A stretch of 64,000 bases of DNA, taken from contig CP136068.1 of NCBI GenBank assembly GCA_032622095.1, positions 14,491,729 through 14,555,728 of the forward strand, read 5' to 3'. This DNA is from Siphonodentalium dalli (taxonomy: Eukaryota > Mollusca > Scaphopoda > Gadilida > Siphonodentaliidae). Below are positions 47,771 through 59,300 of the stretch, one piece after another; position 1 is the first letter of the stretch, and each line of letters opens with the position of its first letter. The position numbers and the translations under genes were made by a program. Below the pieces are notes generated by a model that was given only the letters and a program-made list of their open reading frames with translations, searched no databases and was not told the DNA's origin.

Positions 47771-48215
47771 GGTTAGGACAAGCAGGATACGATGACTCCG
47801 CTTCATGTCCTACATGTCTATGACGTGTCATTTAATGCCCATGTGATACTGTTCTTACTTCCCAATGTACATGTATGTTAAGACAAGGAGGATGCGACAC
47901 ATCAGCGCCATGTCCTGTCATGTCGGGTGATTCATATGAGATACTATGCAACTGCAATATGCGGGTTAGGACAAGGATGATGCGACACACCAGCGCCATG
48001 TCCTATGGCACCTACATCGATAACTAGGAAAAGGACAAGGAGGCTGCGACATCTCAGCTTTATGGCCCATGGTGCCTACATGGAGAACTGGGGAAAGGAC
48101 GAGGAGAATGCAACACCTAAGCTTCATGACTAGTGCTTTTGATCTTTATTAATGAGCTGTATATTAGGCATTTATATTTTATGTGGCATAAAAAAAGACA
48201 AGAGGATGCTACACC
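47771..48215. repeat. Degenerate tandem repeat, about 90-110 bp
   Basis: 'ggttaggacaag(c/g)aggat', '(a/g)cgacac(a/t)(c/t)cagc', and '(c/g)catgtccta' or 'catggcccat' recur four to five times with variable spacing. Confidence 0.75.
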
Positions 48216-49823
48216 TCAGAATCAGTCCCTCTGGAGCCTAAATAATTGCCCCTCTTGATGTTTCTGTACATGTATCTGAAATCCAAAGTTCAATTATCGG
48301 AGAGGACAAACGACAGGACAATTGAGCTAACACCCTCGTTGATTGTCATTGGTGGAGGCTGGTCTACCAGTAGATAAGGAAAAGAGGGAGTTTAAGTTTG
48401 ATGACATGGCAAAGGTACCAGAGCTGTGAGCCCCATAAATGGTGTGCTTCCTGGTAGCGGTTAGAAGGGGATGGGGTGGGTAATAAAAGATTTTCAAAGC
48501 CTAATAATTTGTTTGTATTAGTGCTGAATGCATTTGCTCTCGAGAAGCTATCAAATCGAAGTGAAATGCTTACTCCGGAATTTAAAAGAGTTTTCCGAGG
48601 TAGTAGATTTCGATTGGTCAAAATTATATTCTTGGAATTGTCAGACATTCTCATTGGTTTAATCCAAGAACAAAGAGAAGCCAAAGTGCGGGAGAAACTA
48701 CTGAGAAAATAGTTAGCCCAGTTGGCGTATGTTCAAATTATAGCTTATACCGAGTTCTTGTTTACAGTGAAACTGTCAGATATTTGGACAATGATCGTTT
48801 TCTTATTTGTTTACCTATAAATGTTTATGGTAGGGATTTGAAATAGGGTCAGTATGGAACTCCCAACAGACAGTAACATACCAAGGATTTTTTGTCATAC
48901 AAGGGTCAGCAATGAGGTGATTTTCAATTTCATTTATACATTGGAAAGTTCCCAAAATGCCCATTCACATATTCAAATGTTTTAGCTTAATCTGTTGAGG
49001 CAGATGAAAAGGAAACAATAACCTGTTCTGAGGGCGACTCACAAGCTCTGGGATCAGGGATACAATTTGAAGTGAGGGGTAAGCTTTATATGAAAAGGTT
49101 CCTGATATGTCTTCTTTTACTAAATGGTTCCTGATATGTTATTGTTTACTAAATGGATTCCCTCATTTAGTTATAAAAGTATACATTGGAATAGTCTATT
49201 ATTCATTTAGAGGATGTTCAGAACATATCAGCAGACAACTGACATATAAACATATAATACAAGTGTGGAAGGATTTCTATTAGTTTGGTGGGAAATGTTC
49301 AGATAATAATTTCAACAATCTACTTCTCTTCTAAATAACTATACAATTACTACATGTACATCTAATATGTTTCGTGTATGCTTTCCTTATTGTCGCCAGT
49401 GAGAGAGTGTTCCAAGTGAAATCCTATACATCACTTGGGAGTGTGCAAATATGAGTGCAGTAATATTAATTGTTTCACTCTACCTTTATTATAATGAATG
49501 TGCCTTATGTCTGTCTGTATGTCTCTATGTCTGTCTGAACTGCCTGTTATATTTATTTGTACAGAATTGTTCAACCGCCCTTATCAACTATGTTTATCAT
49601 ATATAAATCAACACTAAATAACCAACACAAATTGAATATCATAATTCCGTTCTAATTAAAATAATAACATTTATCGATATAAATGCAATAAGCTCTTACG
49701 TCACTGCGTGTGCCGATAATATACGTTTGTCTTACTAAAAAAAATGAGTCTGGGTTTAGAAGCTAATAAAATAATATTAGCATAATTAGATATTCCCAGT
49801 TGATTGACTGAGATTTCCCTCAG
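48216..49823. other. No recognised feature
   Basis: A 78-codon plus-strand frame at 48476-48712 ends in a charged helix-like tail (EQREAKVREKLLRK) but has no family match I know and no clear splice context. Otherwise AT-rich sequence. Confidence 0.4.
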
Positions 49824-49935
49824 CAGCTATATGGCCATTAGGGGTCCATTACCCCAACCCCTAATGAAGCTTCAAATGGCAGCTATATGGCCATTAGGGG
49901 TCCATTCCCCCAACCCCTAATGAAGCTTCAAATGG
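49824..49935. repeat. 56-bp tandem duplication
   Basis: 'cagctatatggccattaggg' through 'cttcaaatgg' occurs twice head to tail with one substitution. Each unit also has internal symmetry ('ccattaggggtcc' against 'cccctaatg'). Confidence 0.95.
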
Positions 49936-49987
49936 GTCATGTCTCTTTAATTGTAGAATCTTAAGTCAGACTTTATTTACTTTTCAG

Positions 49988-50005
49988 CAAAACGAAAATC
50001 AGATG
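49988..50005 (+). CDS. Possible 18-nt microexon (cytoplasmic, basic)
   Basis: 'tacttttcag' then 18 bases then gtgagc. In phase 1 it reads (A)KRKSD(G), phase 1 at both ends, which would join in frame to the transmembrane exon at 43737-43838. The match of phase and basic content is suggestive but short exons are easily found by chance. No transcript evidence. Confidence 0.2.
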
Positions 50006-50103
50006 GTGAGCAGCGGTATGTACACTATTTCACCTATTTATTAATAGCTGATCATGATAAACCTGTTTGAAAAATCGTTTGTTTTATTTTAGTGATCTGT
50101 CAT

Positions 50104-50720
50104 TCCTCTACTCATTTGGGACATGATTCTTTTGTGAAAACATTACTCACAGACGTGATTATTTGCAGAAATGCTAATTTTATATAATTTTATAGCAATT
50201 TATTCAATGTTGGGTCAGACCATTTGCCATGGAAGAATTCTCCGCATGACAACTCATACTATATGGGTGATCATCCGTAGTCTATAAATCTTATAGATAT
50301 TTTGGGTAGATGTATACCATCAATTGCGACCGGTTGCAACCTATTTTCGGAAATTTATGCGTTTGGGGCTGTAATTTCGCTATACCGGTATGACGATATG
50401 TTTGCGACATTTTGAATCAAATGTAAATGATTTCCAAAGTTAAATGATCCAGGAATATTTTGCCAACATCTGGAACTAGACTTGCTCGATAATCACCCGT
50501 TATTGACAGAGGGCGCCATTCAAAATGGTCGCCAAACCCCCGCTTTCTAACGTTAAAATGTTTACTTTTATATCATTTTATAGCAATGTATGCGCTAATT
50601 TAATGCTGGGTCAGACCATTTGTCATGACAAAATTCTCCAGGTGACAACTCATAATAAATGGGTGATCATCCGTGGTCCTTAAATCTTACAAAAAGTTTG
50701 GGTAGATAACAATGTTCGCG
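50104..50720. repeat. Copy of the palindromic-element family
   Basis: 'catttgggacatgattctttt', 'aaaacattactcacagacg' and 'cagaccatttgccatgg' match the left arm at 27860-27990. It then runs into two inverted copies of the 420-bp unit ('caaccta...cggaaattta', 'acattttgaatcaaat', 'gagggcgccatt'). Confidence 0.85.
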
Positions 50721-50921
50721 CTGTTTGTGGCCACTGGCCAATCTTTTTCGAAATTGGCTAATAAAAATTTCATTTGGCTAAACTTTTGGCTAATTTTTTT
50801 TTTACCCCAAATGGAGACGGAAAGCATGGAGCGGAAAGCTAATTAAAAAGCGCTGAGCAGCAGGGAGGGCTAATGCACCAAATTTTTTATCAAAAAAATT
50901 AAAAACCAAAAACAAAATTAA

Positions 50922-51470
50922 CTAGAATTTTTAAACTTCCTATTGGAAGTTTGATACTTCCATATAAATATCATATATATTCCAATCCAAATCCCCTCTC
51001 AATCATTACCTTTCCCATAACCCAAATCTTAATCATAACCATACCTATCGGCAACCTGTACCATGTCCCAATAATAAATGCTTCTATATAAGCATAACCA
51101 TGCTCTAGCCGTAACCATAACCACAATAATTCTAACTATATATATAACTTTAAAAAGTCATGGAATATAAGTAGTGGCTCACCTTTTCGATCGTAATTTT
51201 GTTTATCTCGATTAATCCGATCCACAACTATTGAAATATTTATTTAGTTACAACCATGCATACTTCAGACCTTATATTATGATACATGAACATCATAAAC
51301 ACATCAGTTCGCAAAAATAAAAGATTAAGAATGAGGCTACTTTTGAAATTATATTTCTCGTAAAAAGTGACCCCTATAGTAGACCCTTTGGTATCATCTA
51401 GATGGTCTCCTGTAATTTTTGTAGAAGACAGACACAGGCAGACAGACAGAAATTCGCAAATATATAGTGA
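50922..51470 (-). mobile_element. Short Helitron-like element, minus strand
   Basis: On the minus strand it starts TCACTATATATTTGCGAATT after an A and carries a CTGTCTGTC head like the 6686 element. Its middle matches 9210-9350 inverted. It ends with hairpin AAACTTCC-AATA-GGAAGTTT, a short spacer and CTAG before a T. The tandem core is absent, and the 3' hairpin differs from that of the 9.5-kb end. Confidence 0.8.
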
Positions 51471-51633
51471 TGCCCTATGTAATCGACCCCTTAAACACAG
51501 CAGAATTATGGGTGACTTTTCGGGATTCAGGAGAGCTTTCGGATGAATGTCAGCAGGCTATATTTCCCACTAAATCCTGAAATATTACCAATAATTCTGC
51601 TATGTTTAAGGAGTCGATTACTTAGGGCATACT
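51471..51633. repeat. Small foldback (MITE-like) of about 160 bp
   Basis: 'tgccctatgtaatcgac', 'ccttaaacacagcagaatta' on the left pairs with 'taattctgctatgtttaagg', 'gtcgattacttagggca' on the right, around a loop near 51545-51570. The Helitron-like element abuts its left end. Confidence 0.8.
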
Positions 51634-52826
51634 GTAGATATATATGTAAGCATGTTATTAAATTATTCATGAATTCCAAATTAAATCACACGACGTCAGA
51701 TGCACCTATCCCATGACACTCCACTTGACAATTCACCGTGTGTTCCAATTTTAGTTTGTCATGATCCAACCGGTTAGGCACCAATAGCAGGTCAGACCGA
51801 CAAACAAATGAACGCACACACAGTTCGGTTTTATTAGTATACATACCCACATGTGTACAATAAATATATATTTAATTGGCAACGGGAATAAAGAACATGC
51901 ACGGGTTCCACATGCATGTGTCTATCTCTTGTGCCTATATTCCAAATTAAAGACTTAAGATGTTAAAAATTATAACTGCTATGGGATGGTATATTCTCGT
52001 GAAATATACGGATAGTTATAGTCTGTCCACAATGAAGTGCGAAGTTTTAAATCAATGCCGATCTGTAATTTGCCAAGTGTTAAGTCTTGGTTTATCAGTT
52101 TGTCGGGTCAGTGATTTCAACGGCCAGTACTATAAGTGACGGTTATATCTACGTGCAGCGGATATATTTATTTATGAAATAATTATGCGCGAATGGCAAT
52201 CACTCACACAACTGATAACACATGTCTTGATTACGTCTTATTATAAAATTAGTAACATGCTAAAAACGAGCCCAAATCACCAGAATGGGAGAAAGGCGAA
52301 TATGTTTTATTTGAAGTTCTATCATGCTCGGGAACGCTCTAGAAAGATCACTGAAATGTCACTATATATGTGTATCAGGAATCAAGCATTAAATATAATT
52401 TAGAAACATATCAATATAGCATAACAGGTAATGCTGTCAAGACACGTTATGTCATTACAAACGCTTATACCGATTGTACTGACTGTCCAACCGATTGTAC
52501 TGACTGTCCAAGATCGCGAACTTTTCCACAGCTTGTGCGAATTTTGTATACATTTTGGGTTCAAAGCGACTTAATCGGACAGGTGCGTAACACACTGTGC
52601 CATCAAAAGTAGGCCAGTCATGCAGCCAATTCTATTTTAAAGAGCGCGGATTTGGGAAAGCTGCATTGTGTGAGAACGTAACATGATTCGCGTACATCTA
52701 TATGCATTTCGGTATGTTGCTTTCCCGAGTAATGGTGCCTTTTCTGTGCACATAAATAGCACCAAACTGAACATACGCCTTCTCACCAACAAAATGATAA
52801 ATAGCCGATGTGTTGAAACGGTAGTA

Positions 52827-53332
52827 TACCCAGGGGGGGGGGGGGTCGGAAAAATATTTCAGGCACGTATGGCATTTTTTCCCTTTCGATCATTTTTTGT
52901 ACCCACCCACCCCCTTCGCCAAATTTTTTTTCAGTTTTCGGCAGTTTTTTCCGACCATTTTTTGACACCCCCCTTTTAACACTAAAACAGAGATTTGCGG
53001 GGGGAAAATCACTGTAAACAGCTGTATATGAATTTCTGTGCATACTATTTATCATGGATGTTAACATGGACATGTAAATAGGAATGAGTCATTTTGAGGT
53101 CATTCGGCCAAAAAAACATGGCTGCCAGCGGCCATCTTGGATTAAAAAATTTGCAACAAAATACAACACGATAACTGCCTGCAGTCAGTTTACAGTTTAC
53201 AGTTGCCAAAACACTAAAAAACAAGCAGGAAATATTTTTTTTAGTTGCGGAAAAAATTGCTTGTTGGTGGCTTTGACCACCAACCCACCCCGGCATACGT
53301 GCCGGAATTTTTTTTTCACCCCCCCCCGGTAT
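52827..53332. mobile_element. TA-flanked inverted-repeat element, copy 1
   Basis: Ends TACCC(A/C)GGGGGG and the inverted C-run, with 'ggcacgtatggc' near the left and 'ggcatacgtgcc' near the right end, each flanked by TA. It encloses one unit of the 44.5-kb pearl-like repeat. The poly-G and poly-C runs vary between copies. Confidence 0.65.
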
Positions 53333-54611
53333 ACCATAAAGGCTATATTTCCCACTAAATCCTGAAATATTACCCATAATTCTGCTATGTTTAAGGAGTC
53401 GATTACTTAGGGCATACTGTAGATATATATGTAAGCATGTTATTAAATTATTCATGACTTCCAAATGAAATCACACGACGTCAGATGCACCTATCCCATG
53501 ACACTCCACTTGACAATTCACCGTGTGTTCCAATTTTAGTTTGTCATGATCCAACCGGTTGGGCACCAATAGCAGGTCAGACCGACAAACAAATGAACGC
53601 ACACACAGTTCGGTTTTATTAGTATACATACCCACATGTGTACAATAAATATATATTTAATTGGCAACGGGAATAAAGAACATTCACGGGTTCCACATGC
53701 ATGTGTCTATCTCTTGTGCCTATATTCCAAATTAAAGACTTGAGATGTTAAAAATTATAACTGCTATGGGATGGTATATTCTCGTGAAATATACGGATAG
53801 TTATAGTCTGTCCACAATGAAGTGCGAAGTTTTAAATCAATGCCGATCTGTAATTTGCCAAGTGTTAAGTCTTGGTTTATCAGTTTGTCGGATCAGTGAT
53901 TTCAACGGCCAGTACTATAAGTGACGGTTATATCTACGTGCAGCGGATATATTTATTTATGAAATAATTATGCGCGAATGCCAATCACTCACACAACTGA
54001 TAACACATGTCTTGATTACGTCTTATTATAAAATTAGTAACATGCTAAAAACGAGCCCAAATCACCAGAATGGGAGAAAGGCGAATATGTTTTATTTGAA
54101 GTTCTATCATGCTCGGGAACGCTCTAGAAAGATCACTGAAATGTCACTATATATGTGTATCAGGAATCAAGCATTAAATATAATTTAGAAACATATCAAT
54201 ATAGCATAACAGGTAATGCTGTCAAGACACGTTATGTCATTACAAACGCTTATACCGATTGTACTGACTGTCCAACCGATTGTACTGACTGTCCAAGATC
54301 GCGAACTTTTCCACAGCTTGTGCGAATTTTGTATACATTTTGGGTTCAAAGCGACTTAATCGGACAGGTGCGTAACACACTGTGCCATCAGAAGTAGGCC
54401 AGTCATGCAGCCAATTCTATTTTAAAGAGCGCGGATTTGGGAAAGCTGCATTGTGTGAGAACGTAACATGATTCGCGTACATCTATATGCATTTCGGTAT
54501 GTTGCTTTCCCGAGTAATGGTGCCTTTTCTGTGCACATAAATAGCACCAAACTGAACATACGCCTTCTCACCAACAAAATGATAAATAGCCGATGTGTTG
54601 AAACGGTAGTA

Positions 54612-55110
54612 TACCCGGGGGGGGGGGGGGTCGGAAAAAAATTTCAGGCACGTATGGCATTTTCTCCCTTTCGATCATTTTTTGTACCCACCCACCCCCT
54701 TCGCCAAAGTTTTTTTCCGTTTTCGGCAGTTTTTTCCGACCATTTTTTGACACCACCCTTTTAACACTAAAACAGAGATTTGCGGGGGGAAAATCACTGT
54801 AAACAGCTGTATATGAATTTCTGTGCATACTATTTATCATGGATGTTAACATGGACATGTAAATAGGAATGAGTCATTTTGAGGTCATTCGGCCAAAAAA
54901 ACATGGCTGCCAGCGGCCATCTTGGATTAAAAAATTTGCAACAAAATACAACACGATAACTGCCTGCAGTCAGTTTACAGTTGCCAAAACACTAAAAAAC
55001 AAGCAGGAAATTTTATTTTTAGTTGCGGAAAAAATTGCTTGTTGGTGGCTTTGACCACCAACCCACCCCGGCATACGTGCCGGAATTTTTTTTTCACCCC
55101 CCCCCCGGTA
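54612..55110. mobile_element. TA-flanked inverted-repeat element, copy 2
   Basis: Same element carried along in the second half of the 1785-bp duplication, slightly shorter through a lost 12-base piece and homopolymer changes. Confidence 0.65.
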
Positions 55111-55119
55111 TACCATAAA

Positions 55120-56369
55120 CAAATATAGCATGTCGAACTTGTAAAATAGACGGATATTTTTGGGAATATACGGATATGAATGCGCGTATTTTACCATTTA
55201 ATATGTTATTGCAAGTCTTCACAGTCATGAATAAGTTCATAATACCAAGTTAACTATTCACACAAAAACATACTTATATATGTGGTTCAATGTAATTATG
55301 CTACATTGATCGACCATCCATTTCGGAACAGCGAAATAGCGTATGGTATGATGACATTAAACTCTCTTTGCTCGATTGCCTATATCGCGATGTTCCCAAC
55401 AGTTTAAGGTGCCGTATTTTAACAAATAGATTGTCATGAAATGGTAGCATTCTGGAAATGATATATACATGGCAGCTTATACCTACACATTCCATATGCA
55501 ATTCGCTTAATTTTGGTGTGATTCATATTCTTGTATACCCGCAGGTGGTGAATTAGTCGGCGCTTTAAGGCATTTATTGTATATTTTCCGAGTAGCGAAC
55601 GAATGTACGACGTCGACGTTGTCGCCTATTCGTAAGTTATAAGACTTTACATTACGTCTCGTCCAATTAATGCGAAATATGCAATCGGCGGTCTTAACAG
55701 TCGGACAATAAAGTCATATATTTTCACTCGTGACACATACAGATGATAAAGAGACAATTTTTAAATGGTCAGATCTGAATTCAACAAAATTATGCACTAT
55801 GTCAGATGGTGAACCAATACCAAACCGCAAAGTGTCACGTTCCGAAATTTTGATACCAAATTTAGCGACTAAGGGGTGGCAAGGTTGGGGCGTCGGACGG
55901 GACACGCTGACTCCCATTCATTCAATTTGAATATATCATATATTAAAATGGTTTACGGGCGCGTGAACGGATAGAAAATAGTTTCAATTGAATTGAGAAC
56001 TGCAAGCGAAAGTCCGCGTGGTCCATGCTGAGAAGTGTTATAACAATATACGACGGACACCACAGTTCTGTTAATTCTCAAATGTCAAAGTCGAGAATTA
56101 TTTTTGTAAAAAATGGGGGTTTTAAAAAAAGTGAAAACAAAACGAACTACTATTCTAAAACTAATGAATTTCGACCGTTTTTGGACTCAAAATATGTCAT
56201 TTTAAAGCCGCATCGTGATAAAACCGCATAATCACGGCCGGTCGGCAAGACAGACAGCCGACTTTGTTTTGAGTGATTACCCATTAGCCAATACAACACT
56301 TAATACAGTGCGCCAACATGAATGGATGTTGAAATATATCGCCAGTGGTCATTTGTGTAATTTTTGACA
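55120..56369. other. No recognised feature between duplication and array
   Basis: AT-rich. Frames at 55730-55930 and 56025-56231 have no recognisable motifs. I see nothing here to name. Confidence 0.45.
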
Positions 56370-59300
56370 TTGTCAAAATGTCCTGGTTTGGTCTTCTGTC
56401 TATGTTTAAGACGCTCACATAGACCAAATCGAGTTGTTGCGCTTCGTCTAGGAGAAGATCTGGGCACAAGCACTTTCTATACATGGACTTTATTAGTACA
56501 TTTTTCGATGTGTTATAACTTGGTCATTTCTCAACCGATTTACAAAATTCTTTCACGAGTAGCATCAGTACGTCGTATAGATACCCGACAGTAAAAATGG
56601 TTGGAATCGGTGACAAGAAAAAAATTGACAAATTTTGCACCCCTCCCCAGGTCAACAAATTGTTTTCGGACCTTGGTGAAAATTTCCCCGATTCTTACCC
56701 TTTCGTTAGTTAACACGATTACGAGAACCGAATTCAGCTGTTTGGCTTCGTATAAAAGAAGATCTGGGCACAAACTTTTTTCATTTTTTTTGTTTAAGGG
56801 CCATAACTCTGGAAATCAAGTTGGGACACAAACCTAAATGTTTCGATTCCATGTAACTTGGCAAGGTGCACATACCTACCAAATTACAATGTTCTACCTT
56901 TTAAACTGTCTGAGATATAAGAGTTACAAAATATATTAAGAACTATAAATAATGAAAAATAAAAATAAAAATATGAATAACAATATACTTCCATATTAAA
57001 ATATGGAAGTATAATAAGGGAATCGCGCGGAATTGATTGGAATGTCGATAGTATGATTTATTGACATTTCTGTGTTCAGTTAGAACGTTCTGGTGTGACC
57101 CCCACACATGCATCGAAATTTGGTGACGCGGATAGAAAAGTCGCCATATATCTGCCAATTTTCGAGATATCGAGCTAATTTTTGCGTCATTGTGTTCGTA
57201 CTTGGTTCCCCTTTAAAAGTTAGCGGGGTTCTGGTGAGGTATTGTGGCGTCATTCTACTATGTAGGCCAATATGTATGTTGTTAAGTATATACTTTTCGA
57301 ATATCTCTGGCCTCCATCGACATAATGCGGCAAGTGGGTAGTCGTTTAGAAGTACTCGAAATTCCCCATCGAATGACACCAAACACGTGACGATCGGTTG
57401 AAGGAATTTAAATTGATAGTGCATTTTCTGTAAACTTGAACAAAAGGAAGGGGCCACAATTTCTACATTTTTCAATCGATTCATAAAATTCACTCATAAC
57501 GACACTCAGTACATTTCATAGATACTTCACAACCATTTTTGTTCAAATCGGAGACAAAAACAAATTGACAAATTTTGCCCCTCCCCTAGCCCGGAAATAT
57601 TTGAGCGGACCCTTGTCAAAATGTCCTGGTTTGGTCTTCTGTCTATGTTTAAGACGCTCACATAGACCAAATCGAGTTGTTGCGCTTCGTCTAGGAGAAG
57701 ATCTGGGCACAAGCACTTTCTATACATGGACTTTATTAGTACATTTTTCGATGTGTTATAACTTGGTCATTTCTCAACCGATTTACAAAATTCTTTCACG
57801 AGTAGCATCAGTACGTCGTATAGATACCCGACAGTAAAAATGGTTGGAATCGGTGACAAGAAAAAAATTGACAAATTTTGCACCCCTCCCCAGGTCAACA
57901 AATTGTTTTCGGACCTTGGTGAAAATTTCCCCGATTCTTACCCTTTCGTTAGTTAACACGATTACGAGAACCGAATTCAGCTGTTTGGCTTCGTATAAAA
58001 GAAGATCTGGGCACAAACTTTTTTCATTTTTTTTGTTTAAGGGCCATAACTCTGGAAATCAAGTTGGGACACAAACCTAAATGTTTCGATTCCATGTAAC
58101 TTGGCAAGGTGCACATACCTACCAAATTACAATGTTCTACCTTTTAAACTGTCTGAGATATAAGAGTTACAAAATATATTAAGAACTATAAATAATGAAA
58201 AATAAAAATAAAAATATGAATAACAATATACTTCCATATTAAAATATGGAAGTATAATAAGGGAATCGCGCGGAATTGATTGGAATGTCGATAGTATGAT
58301 TTATTGACATTTCTGTGTTCAGTTAGAACGTTCTGGTGTGACCCCCACACATGCATCGAAATTTGGTGACGCGGATAGAAAAGTCGCCATATATCTGCCA
58401 ATTTTCGAGATATCGAGCTAATTTTTGCGTCATTGTGTTCGTACTTGGTTCCCCTTTAAAAGTTAGCGGGGTTCTGGTGAGGTATTGTGGCGTCATTCTA
58501 CTATGTAGGCCAATATGTATGTTGTTAAGTATATACTTTTCGAATATCTCTGGCCTCCATCGACATAATGCGGCAAGTGGGTAGTCGTTTAGAAGTACTC
58601 GAAATTCCCCATCGAATGACACCAAACACGTGACGATCGGTTGAAGGAATTTAAATTGATAGTGCATTTTCTGTAAACTTGAACAAAAGGAAGGGGCCAC
58701 AATTTCTACATTTTTCAATCGATTCATAAAATTCACTCATAACGACACTCAGTACATTTCATAGATACTTCACAACCATTTTTGTTCAAATCGGAGACAA
58801 AAACAAATTGACAAATTTTGCCCCTCCCCTAGCCCGGAAATATTTGAGCGGACCCTTGTCAAAATGTCCTGGTTTGGTCTTCTGTCTATGTTTAAGACGC
58901 TCACATAGACCAAATCGAGTTGTTGCGCTTCGTCTAGGAGAAGATCTGGGCACAAGCACTTTCTATACATGGACTTTATTAGTACATTTTTCGATGTGTT
59001 ATAACTTGGTCATTTCTCAACCGATTTACAAAATTCTTTCACGAGTAGCATCAGTACGTCGTATAGATACCCGACAGTAAAAATGGTTGGAATCGGTGAC
59101 AAGAAAAAAATTGACAAATTTTGCACCCCTCCCCAGGTCAACAAATTGTTTTCGGACCTTGGTGAAAATTTCCCCGATTCTTACCCTTTCGTTAGTTAAC
59201 ACGATTACGAGAACCGAATTCAGCTGTTTGGCTTCGTATAAAAGAAGATCTGGGCACAAACTTTTTTCATTTTTTTTGTTTAAGGGCCATAACTCTGGAA

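Larger units (their letters stand above)
51556..55119. repeat. 1785-bp tandem duplication, two copies
   Basis: Copy one 51556-53340, copy two 53341-55119, differing by a few substitutions, a lost 12-base piece near 53196 and homopolymer lengths. Peptide frames recur identically or nearly so, which reflects the duplication. Copy two starts inside the loop of the foldback at 51471-51633, so its left arm is missing there. Contains a two-fold 20-bp repeat 'accgattgtactgactgtcc' at about 52470 and 54255. Confidence 0.95.

Noticed and set aside
52185-54764. Paired frames of 72, 80, 96 and 98 codons in the two halves of the 1785-bp duplication
   Set aside because: Their conservation follows from recent duplication; one pair runs through poly-G tracts of an inverted-repeat element.
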